A program made the translations under genes and the position numbers. This document shows, in pieces, positions 46,440 to 59,216 of a DNA stretch of 64,000 nt. The stretch spans positions 124,001 to 188,000 of the forward strand of contig NW_025954974.1 in the NCBI RefSeq assembly GCF_022376445.1, given 5' to 3'. Each line of letters begins with the position of its first letter. Within the stretch, counting starts at the first letter, position 1. This DNA comes from Fomitopsis serialis. Its lineage: Eukaryota > Basidiomycota > Agaricomycetes > Polyporales > Fomitopsidaceae. Below the pieces are notes generated by a model, which was not told where the DNA came from, searched no databases, and worked only from the letters and a program-made list of their open reading frames with translations.

Positions 46440-48950
46440 GTTCAGTACGGTCCCAGTATCGACGAAAACTTGTCATGTACATTCGAATGTCTATCTCGAG
46501 CACACAACTATAGTACCGCTGCCTGTCCAATTTTTCAATCCCCAAGAAATGATCATGTATGATACAGATAAGTGGGCGCAAATTCTTTCTCCGACAATAG
46601 CAACATCTCGACCTGTGTTGCGGCCGCGGGGCCATTCTATACGTTAAGACTACACAACAGATTAGCAGAGCAGCCTAAAGATGATGGTTCCATACTCACG
46701 AACCCCATGCGATAATACGCGCCAGGATGCAGGGTTGCAAGGATGTCAATCCGTGCTGCCTTGAGGACCTTCGGCTCGGGTGTGCACCTCCTCTCCGACG
46801 GTGTTCTTCTGTTCAGCTTGCATACTCTGACAATGTATCTTTTGCATGTGCTCCCTCCAGCGGATGAATTCTGAAGTGTTATGCGTCGTGCTCCACAGGA
46901 CACTCAGCTTCCCTTCGCAATTTAACCAAGTCCATAGTACTACGTACCTCAATATACCTCGTTCATGCGAGTGTGGCATCTTCCGCCTGACGAGCTCGTC
47001 CCACCGATCGTACCGTTCTCGCAGTGCTGAAGCCATCCCAATAAGCTCTTTGCCAGACATCCAGATGTTTCCGTCATCGTCAACGCCTATACAGACGCCG
47101 CGCAATGCAACAGGACTCGGACCGGAGAAGTGCTTCTCCTGCAGTATACTGTCCAATCGCGCCAGGACATCCTGCTCCATTGTCGTCAGCATTTCGTCCA
47201 GGTCATCGGCCATGTGGTCAGCCCGAAGATATAAGACGATAGACAAAGCTTGGAAGTGTTTCGAGACGATGTGAGACAGTATATGCGGGATCGAGGGCCA
47301 CTCTGCAAAGGGGTATTCCAGCCAAATCTCCAACTTCCGCAGATGGTCGTGGTGTGAAAGGTTGTAATGTTCTGTAGGCATGGAACAATTAGCGGAGTGG
47401 CTCGAGAGAGAACTAAGCAAACTTTCCGACTGTGGCACCAATTGCACCATTGCAAACAGGAGAACTGTGTTTCATATGGAGCTCAACCGTTTCTGCAGAT
47501 GTGGAACTCGCATCCAGCAAAGTCTGGCTTCTGCTGACTGCCGAGGGTGGATCCGACTGGCCGTCCACCCCAAGATCGAGATAGCGCACTCGGGAAGCGC
47601 GGCTGATCTGCACGAAGAGGTTTTCGATTGCTGGTGCAACCCATCGCACTTCGAGATAGTCCAGATTTGCACAGTTCAGTGGGAGAGAGGCTGGGGAGAC
47701 TTGCTGTTTCTGCAAGCAGTCAACCTTGTAGCACCAAAACCGCCTGAGCCGCGGGAGTGCTGAAACGAGGTGGGATAGCTGGGTGACGTTCGGCAAGGTG
47801 ACATTGCGGATGCTGAGAGTGATAATGGACCTGAACGCAACCAGGTAGCTGATGTCCTTGATTCGGACTGAGCCGATGGTCCACTCAGCATCTTCAATAG
47901 TGATCCTCAACAACGGAGCTTTGCCCGCGAGCGTAGCGGCAAACGTCCCCAGGTGTCGGATCGGTTGACGCTCCCCGGGAGAACCACCGGATATGACGAG
48001 CTGTTGAATGACCTCACGGAGGCGAGGTTTTGCGCGGAGTGTCTTCGAAAGCGAGAGGACGTCCTTCCTATCTCGTAGATAGATGCGTTGACGAAGATGG
48101 TACCACGTCAGGTAGTACCAGTCATGGCATACGAGCGCGCAGGATGTGAGCGTGGTCAGATTTGGCTGGCCCTTTATGACATCATAGCTGAGATCCAACC
48201 CCGTCACGACGTGGTCGATAACACATTCACAGACCTCCACAGGAAACCGCGGGATCGAAGGACCGCGAGAGGATACATCGGACGTTGCGGCTGTGCTGTA
48301 ATGCACATGTGTGAATCATGGTACCGGCATCTGGACAGTGACACTTACATTGACTCGGCTTTGTCCATTCCGTTGACGTGGGATGTGCGCTACGGCGATG
48401 TGACCGCGCTGTCAGACCGATGAAAGTCTCCTCCACGCAGACCCTCGACAAGGGAAACACGTTTACTAATAGCATTGTCTCAGACTGCGCCTCTCCAAGG
48501 ACAAGCATGGTGCGATAGCACACTACCTGAAATTCGGTCTGTATACTGGCTACCAGACAAGACGAGATGCGCCGTCTTGGTCGTCGGTTCGCGCGGTGCT
48601 GGCACCCGTCGGTGGTCGCAACGCTAAAAGGGAAGCACGATGTCAGTAAAATAAGATATTCGTTGGTGAAAGCGGAGTCATACCTCGCGAGGACTTTGAA
48701 TTCCTCTCGATATGCGCTGCAAAAAAAACTCGAAGCTGAACGGTGGGGAGAACGCAGGGACAGCGAAGGCGTGATAAGTGATGTTTATACTTATGCATCG
48801 ATACAATGTACATAGCGCTCGCTCGCCAGCGGGTATACTTAGAAGCCTCGAAACTAGACATACGATGTCGCAAGCAGTTTGTTGCTCCCAGTGCACCTTA
48901 TTCTGGGTGGTCCGAACCTTGAGCTTGTTCAATGAATGCTCACTGATAAT
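46440..48950. repeat. tandem segmental duplication, unit 2
   Basis: Counterpart of 42690-45450, including the promoter-side flank (for example GACGTGGGATGTGCGCTA at both 44700 and 48375). Confidence 0.75.
46746..48368 (-). CDS. F-box-like protein, duplicated copy 2
   Basis: Three exons: complement(46746-47371, 47448-48295, 48349-48368), 1494 nt, 497 aa, in phase. Exon 1 encodes MDKAESI. The core reads IPRFPVEVCECVIDHV and SCALVCHDWYYLTWYHLRQR. It closely resembles copy 1 throughout, with length differences mainly near the C-terminus. Intron 2 has a weaker GTGCAA donor. Both copies keep open frames, so both may be functional after a fairly recent tandem duplication. Confidence 0.8.
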
Positions 48951-51900
48951 CAAGGTGGACCACATAGCTGACGTGGGATCGACGCTGCGCAGGGTTCCGG
49001 ACAGAATAAGCGAACATCAGGCCAATGTAGCATTCAATCCAGTACTGGCAGCGAAGAGTGCTGCGCAGGATCTGTAGCTTCAGTTCATTCGGTCGCCGGG
49101 ATGAGTGGTAACTCAGCGCTGTGTCGTCGCGAGTCCAGCACGACACTGCTCCCTTGCACGACAAGTTGTATGCCGGCCATCGTACTTTCCCAACACCGGT
49201 CTTCCGTATGCCCTACCGCATCCGCTCGGGCATCGACATGGTCGTGGAGCACGTCACCGCCCCGCTTGACATCGACGCTGTCGTCAGTGTGGTCAATGTC
49301 CGTCTTGCACCCGCTTCAAGGACCTCTTCGGCTTGCCTAATTATAACTGCGCATCCAACCAAGGCATGCGTGATACGCACGTTGGTCAGGGACGACATTG
49401 TGAAAGGAAAGTCTGCGTACGTTTCAAGGGCGAAGGTGAGGTAGCACAGGTGCACAATGGCCACTTGACATCTACATGACTGCGAAGACGACCTCAGTGA
49501 TGCCATATACACTCAGCGGGACTGGACGGCATACCAGTAATCCGCTTATCCGATACATCGACTGACCGTGATTGACACCACACATTTCAGGTAGATGAGG
49601 CGAACGAACGACTAAAGGTGCATATGAATGTATGTCAGACAGGCCCGTTGGGCATGCGCGAACGTGACATACCTAGAGCGGCTGCATTACACGTCGAACG
49701 CAAGGACGGCCGCAGTCAATCTTCGGCCCGACCAATGTGCGAAGGCGTTGTGCGGACAGGGCGGAAGTACGGCCGTAGGCGGGCGTATGCTGAGAAGTAT
49801 GGCGTGGATTGTAGTGCCTGCGCCACCTTGTGGCTTTCTTACGGTGGGGTATATGTGATGCACGCGATTCACGAGAGTGTTCAGCTGCCAGTGTTCACAA
49901 AATGTCAGCAGCGATTGCGCGGGGAAAGGACGAGAACTCACGGGGTGAAGACAGCCTACATGCTCTCAGAGTCTGCCATCCGGGTCTACGAAGCACAGAA
50001 TGAACCCGTGAAGGCGTTGACCAGCCAGACATCACATCAGCATCGAAATTAGTACGAGTCAATCTGTAGCGAAACAGTCTAGAGACGACACATATAGGTC
50101 AACTTAGACGTTCCCGTCCAATCTTACGCGCGTACGCGGTGACATACCGACACCTAAGAAGAGGCGGACTGGTCTTCGGGTGGACGAAGCACACTCGTAT
50201 AGCAAGCAGCAGCCGAGTACTGGCTTCGCATGACGGCCGATAGCAGCTCATTGAAGGAGAACGGAGGAAAGGACGAAGATTAAACGAGGTACTGTAGAGG
50301 AAAAGTCGCAGTGAGGCCGAGTACAACTTGATCGAGAGCACGAGATGTCGACGGCCTGTCGTGCTGGCCGGCCTAAGAACGGCGAGCGGACTGTCCGCGC
50401 GTGATCCGACGCACAACTTGGGACACCATCCCAGAGTGAGCAGGTCGTCCCGGGCCCAGTCGCAGAAGTACTAGTCGTCGCCGAAAGAGAGGGCGCTCGC
50501 CGCTCCTGTCGATCCGCCCGCCTATAATTCTCCGACATATATCCGACCGGTCGACTCGCTGCCTGCCTCTGCCTGCTCGACGCTCGTCGTTGTTTTCACC
50601 GCCCAGTCTGGCACGATGCATGACTCCTGCCTTTGTGCACTGCGACCGTCGAGGGTGGACCGCCCGCACTGTCCAGGAAGGTACCGGCGCACTGGCCGCC
50701 GAGGCCTGACTTCCGCCCGTCGCAACGCTATGTATCACTGACACACGACTGTCCGCCATCGCATTTCCAGATCTCGGTGTTGAGCCCTTTCCTCTCACCG
50801 TGACCAAGTAGCCTGCCGTACTTCGCCCTTCACATCTATGCCGCGCTCAAGCCTACTTGAGAGCCCCTTTGCCCCTCCGGTAGCAGCGTCAGCTCAGAGC
50901 TTGGATGCGGGACCAAAGGCAGAGGAGGGCGTTGACCGACCGGCGGTTCGCACGGATGCATCGTCTCCTGGCAGGGTGTCTCGCTCAATTTATCGCCTCG
51001 GCCATGTCACGCAGGACCAAGGGGCGCGTTCACCGGGGGTCCGCATCCCTCGCCTGCCGAGTGTAGGCGTCGGTGGCTGAGTGTGAGGAGTCATTCATGA
51101 AGGGCCGTCACGCCTTTCGGTGTTGCACACATACACGGCCGCGTTGCTTACACTCTGCGGTATCATGTCTTCTATTCTGCTCGAAGTGGCTTCGGAATCC
51201 GACGGGCAGATGTCTTGTGCGTATTCTCTACTCCTCCACTAGCACTGTATTTGACCTGCGACTGCAACTTCCGAGAATGCGCTATTACCTGAGCGCGCTA
51301 GAACCTTTATAGTGCACTGCACCATTCAGCCGGCACACTCGCATACGGGGTAAGTGCTCCTTTCACTCTGTTTATCCGTATGGTAACCACCATGCTTCCA
51401 GAGTCCCCCATTATATTAGGTTCGCGTGTTCGAGTCACCGGTGGTACGGTCTATCAAGTTCAGAACGTCGGATGACCCAGTGGCCCTCGATCTCGTTTGC
51501 AGAAATCATGATCATTTGCGCTGAGTTCATCCTCGAGCCCGTCAACGCATCTCCCAAATTATCCCTCAGACATATGAAACATTCGCTCCGGATCCCTCGC
51601 AAAATTACATCCACTGATGGTTTGACAGGTCGGGTGTACACGGGTTGCAGACGTCCTCTTCCTCTTCAGTGCTACTTCGTCCGGTCATATGCATTCCGGG
51701 ACTAACAATTATATGTGAACTTGAACGATGAAGAAGTTGCACAGGACTTCCAGTCGTGCTCCGCGATCATCTCACAGCGATTCTCTGCAACACCCTGCGG
51801 CACGATTCTGGATAAACGTGCGGACTTCCCCAAGCCCATCGACCTTTCGGACTGTCTGTGATTTTTGTGCGCGAGGAGGAGGTTGTCTGTGGCCGAGTGC

Positions 51901-52596
51901 ATCGGCCTTCGGGTAAACAACGTCGCACAGCGAACCCGTACGCGATCGGGCATCGGGCGCCCGCCCAAAGTTCCAAGATCGGGATTCGGGATTGCCTGAT
52001 GCGACAAGTCTTCCCCGCATAGCGCCACGCTTCTAATCCAACTTCTCCAATCTCGCGCCTCGGCCGCCGACGTGCATGCCAGCGGGGACGGCTCAAAGGT
52101 TTGGGGACAGGAGGGAGGGGCCTCGTAAGTCCAAGAAACGGACGAGAGGATGCTGGCGCTGATATCTTAACGCACCACTTTCGACTAGGAATGCTTCGCT
52201 GCAGTGCAAAATAACTACGACCCACACCTGATTGCTTTTCGACTGAGGTTGCTGTCATCGTCGGGTTGTACCCTAAGATCGGAGCAACCACTGTTTCGCG
52301 CTACAACGACAACACCTTGTCACATGCGTATTGCTACCGAGGCCCCACAGCGAAGTTAGACGCAGAAATGGTTCGGCGCCGCAGTGTGACTGTGTACGTG
52401 TTTTCGAGAAGGTTTGCCACTCAACGCCTTCTTAGATCGACATGCAGAATACTCATCCGTGGCGTTAGAACGATCGTCCTTTGTGAACAAATCCCCGGAA
52501 TCGTGATCCTTGTTCCATGCATGGGCGATCCGCTTCGCGCGGTTTAGGCATAAAACGTCGGTCGCAAGGATCTGAGCACCGTCTCTCAGTGCCGCC
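48951..52596. other. gene-poor region
   Basis: About 3.6 kb without a supportable gene. Short open frames occur at 49121-49444, 49618-50052 and 51767-52291 (minus) but show no known motif or splice-consistent extension. The stretch 50850-50960 (SLDAGPKAEEGVDRPAVRTD) is related to 55800-55900 (SLDSEPNTEEGGDRLAMRTE), so both may be tails of a decayed gene family. Confidence 0.4.
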
Positions 52597-54703
52597 ATGA
52601 CGGGACCCAACCTTCACCTGGATAGCACCGTCGGGTGTTTCTTCATCGGCATGGTCTTTGCTGTAATGTGCGCCGTCCGACCTATTCCACGGCTCACGCT
52701 GACTATTGATTTTTGAAGTTTATATGGTTGTACGTGTGCTCAGGTGTTGTATTATTTCTCGCAGTACCCGGAGGACCGAGCAAAAATGAAGCTCTTCGTA
52801 AGTCCCATGGTGTACTACTACTGAGAGGCTCGCCTAACATGGTCTGCGCAGATTAGTCTGTTATGGTTGTAGTTTCATTTCTGACGGACGTGGCGTTCAC
52901 GCATCTAACCTGGGACGTCGTTAGGGCTCTCGACACCGCTACGACAGTAACACATGTTGACGTACGTGGATTGTACGTCTTTACTTGGCTTTCACTCAAC
53001 TTCTCTGACAGACAATGTGGGAGTTCCTGCTCCGAGGGCACGGGAACCCATCAGCTCTCACAGTGATGCCGATGTATGTAGAAATGATCCTAAAGGTCAA
53101 GGCGTCGGAGCTGATTCTGCTGGGTTAATAGTGCTGGACCTGTGAGTAGTGTGCGATGAAGTGCTCAATCGTAAAGCTGACAAGCGATAGATCGAATGGT
53201 TTCTTGCAGTGAGTGCTCATGATATCGTGCGTCTGCCTCTCAAAATCACCGTCGCGCCTTTAGGCTACCATCGTCGTCATCGTGCAGATGTGAGTCCTCC
53301 ATGAGCTTAGATGCAGCCGTGAGTGCATGAGCTGAGACACCCCCAGGTATTATATATTCACTATCTGGAAGCGTACGTCCATGTGCACGTCCACTGGTCT
53401 GTGTGCTAATACGCAACTTAGTCGTCGGAGAGCGCTGGTTCGGATTGCCTCTCGCGGCAGTCGTGGTAAGTCACGGTCTCGTACATTACACCTACGTACT
53501 GAATGAACAGCGCATGTAGACCGTGTTGTCCCTGCTGTCATACGGTCAGTACTTGTTTGATTCCGTACGTACACTGACAATCGGGCCTGATGAATGCTCT
53601 CGTATCACTCGCGCATGCAGCGTTCGGCATCCGTGAGTGCGCCGATACGAATTGCGACTTGAATGCCATTAATTTCTCTCATAGTGGATACCCGCTTGAT
53701 GTTTGTGACCAGCACAAGAATGTCGTCGCGCCCATTGACCAAAATCCCGCAGCATTGAGCACCCCGAGCTTCCCGACGTCTTCATGAGCACGAAAGCCAA
53801 GGTATGATTCTTCTTGCCGCAATTCTTATCCTGTCAAACGCACTGACACCTTCTGTTTCGCCCAGACTGCATCCTTCGTACAGCCACTGCTCGCCGCCAT
53901 CGCCGACATCTATATTACCGTCGCGCTGTCACTCATACTGCGGCGTGAGAGAAGTGCGTTCAAACGGTGAGTGCATAGAGTTAGTTTTGGGTAACTCGAT
54001 GAAGATCGGCTGAGCATCGTCTGTAGGACATCGTCAATCCTCCGAAAGCTGACTGTCTATATCATCAACCGTGGCGTCCTTACTGCGTGAGTAGCGATGC
54101 ATGTAGAGTCACGCGGAACCGGTTGACGTCGAGATCGTAGGGTCCTGCAGAGCCTTCAAGCCATCTTGGTGAGGACACTCCGTGCATTTGCGCATCAGCC
54201 AGAAGATAACGAAGGGCATCTCAGTTCGCGTCGTACCGCTCGGGCGGCTTTTACTGGTCCCTTTTTGCCTTCCCGGGGACGAGGGGTATGTGATCCATCG
54301 CGCGTCGCATCCCAATCTCACGGGTCGACTCATTCTGCCGCAGTGTACATCGTATCGACGCTTGCTGTGTACGTTCCGGAAGCGCCTACTCTCGACGAAA
54401 CCACGTACTAACCCGAGGGCTCCAGGATAAACGCCCGATCTTCCAATCAGCCCAGTTTAGACATGTATCGCTCTACAGGAGAACACTATACGTCCGACAT
54501 GCAGCTCGAAGGTGCTAGAGCACCGCGGATGTATTCTCGGTAACGTGTCGCCTTAACCTAGCCGATGCGGCGCTATGTGCTCAAATTCTCATACCGCTCC
54601 CTTAGGTATATGTACCAAGAGCAGCCTACCACGCCTGTGTCTGGCACTGGCACATCATCTATCATGCTCACCACGGAGGTCGTGCAGCGGATAGGCTGAG
54701 ACG
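52597..54703 (+). pseudogene. DUF6534-type multipass membrane protein, worn or mis-sequenced
   Basis: The N-terminal exon MTGPNLHLDSTVGCFFIGM splices to LYGCTCAQVLYYFSQYPEDRAKMKLF, the typical start of agaricomycete DUF6534 seven-helix proteins. Later family-like pieces are ATIVVIVQMYYIFTIWKL, GERWFGLPLAAVV, TASFVQPLLAAIADIYITVALSLIL, RRERSAFKR|TSSILRKLTVYIINRGVLTA, and a tail after NARSS ending near TTEVVQRIG. Introns with GTAAGT or GTACGT donors separate many of them. A frame change at TT 52861-52862 and a poor stretch at 52930-53230 prevent a clean model. The function of the family is unknown. It may be a pseudogene or a gene with consensus errors. Confidence 0.5.
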
Positions 54704-57086
54704 TTGTCATCGTGCACTAGCTGCCGTAGGCCAGGTATTTCAGTCTTGTATTTGATAGCGCGTTTCCAGAGACACCATTGTATCCAAAGTACGAATACAT
54801 TCCATCTCGCTCGTTAGCTTTCTCGCCTGTAATGGCCTGCAACAGACGAATGCCCCGGTGAGAATTCGACCAGATATAGGGCAATTTAAGCTTTAAGCTC
54901 TAAGCCGCACCCCATGGCACGTGATCCTTCTTCACGACGGGCGTCGGGCGACTCCGAATCGGGGAGTGTCAGTGACCGATGCTCTTGGTCTACTCTTGAC
55001 CTGATCTACTCGAGTACTGCCAGGGCCAAAGCATAAGGAGTGGTTGTATGCCGTGGCCCGACGTCTTTCTCTCAGCTCCCACTCAGGTCTGATCACTGAA
55101 TTGTATGCGCTGTATGTTAGCCGCATATGCTCGAGCCTCGCTCCGTCCGATCGTCAGAGTCCTTGTGCACGGCCATATTGGATGAGACGGTCAACTACGC
55201 GGTGAGCTTCGCCTCAAACGGCTTTGAAATATAACTTTACGCGGTGAGCACTTGCAGCGAAAGCGACACATCTCTTCCGAGGAATGAACGCTCTCCCAAT
55301 GCCAAAGCTTGGTGGCCCATCATTGCTCTTCTCCCCACCCGTCCGCTCCTTGTTGCACATTGCCTCGTGGCCATTCACGCCAATTCCCTCGCAATTGGCC
55401 AAGTGTTGATTGATACAATAGGGCCGCAGTTCTCTTGCTCTGAAGCTCAATGAAGCTCCATGTCAGAGTACTAGGGAAATGATGATCTTCAAATCCCCCG
55501 TTCTGAAATCCGGAACCCACCTAGCCTTGCTCACAAGCATTCACGAACGACGCGGGATTTATTGGTGAGGGATCGAGGGATGGGGCAAGTCACTCGTACC
55601 GGTGCATGGCATGTCTAACCCTCGTCCTTAGGTCATATGTGGTACTCGACCGCCGTAACCGCATCTCCGTGCGAGACGCACGAGCTCTTCCTCAAACTAC
55701 GCAGCATCTTGGCGATTCCAGCGTTGACTAATTCAACCAGTTTGCCATACGTACCGCGCTTCCCCTCAATGCCGTGCTTCAATTTGCTGACTTCAGAGCG
55801 TGGACGCCCCTCTGACGAGCAGCAGCATCAGCTTGGATTCAGAACCAAACACGGAGGAAGGTGGAGATCGACTGGCCATGCGCACGGAGCCCATGCCGGC
55901 TTTCATCGGACACGCAAGGCGCACCCGTGAACGCAGTCAGGAGCCTCTGGCGGATCCACTACGAAGACGTCAATCAAATCTGCTAGCTATCGTGGAGGGC
56001 AGGGTCCTCTGCGTGACGAATACGCGCAAAAGATTGGCCATATGGTAGAGAGAACAGCTGGGTGGTTCATTCACTATGTGGAGTCGTAGCTCTAAGCGGA
56101 AGACTCCGACTACCCATCATTACTCGGTGCGACGACTCAATATCAGTTCTCTTTCCGGCTAACACAGTCGTTAGGCCCCGTCGATCTTGCAGTTCGCTGT
56201 ATGGGAGCTCGCCCTCGCGCTCGGCTTGCCCATGAAGCGGGTCCATTATGTTTGCAATTGGTTGTGATCTACCTGTCTGGGCGTGCGGCTCCGCATGGTC
56301 CGTCTTGCCCGAGTTGCCTGGACGTCATCGCTAATTGGTTCCTCAAAAACGGAGTCATTGGCCTCGCGTCCGATAACGCAGTATAGTCACAATGCACCCT
56401 ACCCAGTCTCTGCTGCCTTACTGCGGAGCATACTCCATGTGTCGATCTTACAGCGGCCCTCAGGCTGGTTCAAAAAAACCAACAGCAAGGTTTGAAGAAG
56501 GTGCGCAATTCATCATTGACCTGCATTCCTTTCGGGCGTCCGGGCGACCCGCCTACAGAATTGCCTATCACGGCCGGTCTGTGGGGTGGAATCGACATCT
56601 TGACACAATCCCGAGCTTCAGTGATGGAAGCGCTGGGCCTGGGTTGCGATTTGTTTCGACGTCACGCCAGCGCGCGTCTATCTACTTTCACAATACTCTC
56701 ACAAGCTCCCCTTTGATGTCACTTCAGAGTTCCACAGATAACCAACGGAGGCCTCGTAGTGAGAATGCAGATGCCGCTGGGAAACGGTTCAATATCCGTG
56801 GTCCTCTGAACATCTGAGGTAAGAGCCCTCCCGGATGGTCGCTGTGTATGGACTGACTGTTGAATGTACCTGTAGTATGAGCCCGCCAAGCGAATGTGAC
56901 CCGCCATCATCATAGCCATGTTCGTTGAGCCGCGAAGGACATACAGAAGCAATCTGACGCGATATGAGATGAGCGCCTGTGGCTCTTTACGGCGCTTGCG
57001 GAAGGTTTGCACGATTGCCTTTAAGCCTGACCGGGTTTGCAAAACCCTGCACTGACCGAGACAGCACCTCGATCACGGACCCAGCG
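54704..57086. other. gene-poor region
   Basis: About 2.4 kb. Open frames at 55637-56048 and 56392-56817 show no recognised domain. The first shares a short acidic motif with 50.9 kb. The Ser/Asn-rich C-terminus at 56700-56815 could be another DUF6534-like tail, but this is weak. Confidence 0.35.
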
Positions 57087-58691
57087 ATGGCAGATTTCAA
57101 AGAGGACTTGAACGCCACGGACATCGAGGTCGACAGCGCAGACGCCAAAGTGGTGGTGAAGCGTAAGCGTATTCATGTCATGGCAGATCTCGCGATCGCT
57201 CATAATGAATTAATGAATGGCAGCGAAATGGTACCGCTCGACGATCTATAACGCCGTCATCCTCGGAGTCTGCAACCTGCTGGCTCCGGGCATCTGGGGT
57301 GCTATGAACTCTCTCGGAGCGGGAGGGGCGCAAAAACCATACCTGGTCAACACGGGTAACGCGCTCACGTTCTGCCTTATGGTCGTCACCTGCACCCTCT
57401 CAAGTATCGTGGTCAAAGCGATCGGGATCAAATGGACGCTCATCGTAGGCACGATGGGATACGCACCATACGCCGCCGGGCTGTACACCAACAACAGGTA
57501 TGGCACCGAATGGTTCGTCCTCTTCGGAGCCGCTCTCTGCGGCTTGTCGGCAGGCGTGTTCTGGATGTCGGAGGCAGCGATTGCGTTGGCGTACCCCGAG
57601 CCGTACAACCAGGGCCGCTTCTTGGGGCTTTGGCTCAGCTTCCGGGTTGGCGGGCAGATCCTCGGAGGCGCCATCAACCTCGGAATCAACTCGAAGAGAA
57701 ACGAGGCCGGCAGCGTCTCGTACACGGTGTACCTCGTGTTCATCGCGCTGCAAGCTCTGGGGCCGTTCGCGGGTCTCTTGCTGAACAACCCGGAGCAAGT
57801 GCAGCGGAAGGACGGCGTCCCCGTCCGGCTGAAGATCACGAACGGTAGCATCGCGGAGCTGAAGGACACGGCGAAGCTCTTCTTCAGCAAGAACTTCTTG
57901 CTCATCGTCCCCCTTATTGCGCAAGCCGTCTACTCCGAGGCCGTCACATATACCTACCAGTCCCTCTGGTTCAGCGTGCGCGTGCGCGCCCTCGGCTCGT
58001 TCGTCTCCGGCATCGTCGCCATGATCGCGGGCAATCTGCTGGGCGCCTTCCTCGATCACACGAAGCTCAGGCTGCACACGCGCGCCCGCTGGGCCTTCTT
58101 CACCGTCTTCGGCCTGCAGGGCGCGTGGTGGCTCTGGGCGACGATCCTCGTCACTGAGTTTCGGAGAACGCAGCCGACGTACGACTGGGTCGACGCGGGC
58201 TTTGGCAGAGGTTTCGGGCTCTTCCTGTTCCTCGTCATCGGCTTCCAGGTCCAGTATTTGTATCTGTAAGCGAACGCCTCACAGACTTGGAGACGGGGCT
58301 GACGCCAGCGTAGGTACTTCGTCGTCGGCAACCTCGCCGACAGCGATGCTGAGGTCGTACGCATCGCCGGGCTGCTTCGAGGCACCGAGTCGGCCGCTCA
58401 GGCTGTTAGTGTAAGTCATGCACACATCGGTCCCTCGCCACGAGACCCCGAACTGACGCGTTTGATTCGCAGTACGGGCTGAACAGTATACCCATTTTTG
58501 CCTCGGTCGGCGGGGTGTACTTGAACTTTGGCATGTGGGCCGTCTCCTTATTCCCCGCCTGGCTGGTCGTCCGACAGATCGGATATGGACTGGGGGATAG
58601 GAAGGCCCGTCGCGAGTCGGATCTGGCGCGCGAACAGGGGGAAGAGGGGAAAAAGACCGACAGCGTAATTGAAGAGTCAGCGAGCGCATAG
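57087..58691 (+). CDS. UNC93-like major facilitator transporter
   Basis: Four exons: join(57087-57162, 57224-58265, 58314-58410, 58473-58691), 1434 nt, 477 aa. After an acidic N-terminus, multiple membrane helices begin at KWYRSTIYNAVILGVCNLLAPGIWGAMNS. Family landmarks are GAGGAQKPYLVN, YAAGLYTNNRYGTEW, FWMSEAAIALAYPEP, RFLGLWLSFRVGGQILGGAINLG, and late helices ending GVYLNFGMWAVSLFPAWLV. The charged C-terminal tail is cytosolic. Fungal UNC93-like/DUF895 proteins are plasma- or organelle-membrane transporters of undefined substrate. The first intron (57163-57223) is needed to join the N-terminus in frame. The reading frame is complete. Confidence 0.92.
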
Positions 58692-59216
58692 ATTTTTGTG
58701 ACACCCATAAGCAACGCAGCAACAGACATGTATGACCGGTAGACGACGCATAGACCTTTGATTACGACAGCGTGATGAGTGGGAAACCGCAAATACGTCG
58801 AATAGATTGAATGCTCTGAGACTTTCTCGCGGACGACGCTTTGAGCTTTGATATTGGGCCGCACCACTTCATCGTAGGAGCTAAACGGACACCGAGGAGG
58901 ACCCGTCTGTAAAACCTTGCACGATTCCACGATTTGCAGACAGACCCAAAAACATACGGCTACACACTAATAAAGGTAGTACTAAATCTCGAAATAATAC
59001 AATAGCATCAGGGTATTCGTGTATTCCTAGCAAAAGCAACATACATAGGTATCAACAAGGATGCGTACCGCGTATGTATCCCTCTCTAGCAAGTGTTCGC
59101 AGTGAACCACTTGGAATCACCGACAACATGCACGTCGTTCAGTTGTCAGTTATAACACTTCTCGAAGTCTCCGTCTCCGTTCCTCCGCGCGTATCCCTGG
59201 CTCTTCACGAACGCAT
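58692..59216. other. convergent intergenic region
   Basis: 525 bp between the stop codons of the transporter and the phosphatase. It is AT-richer in the middle (58970-59060). No gene seen. Confidence 0.4.

Noticed and set aside
49618..50052. 144-aa open frame as a gene
   Set aside because: No recognised motif, no intron structure, and the opposite strand is also open; not enough support.
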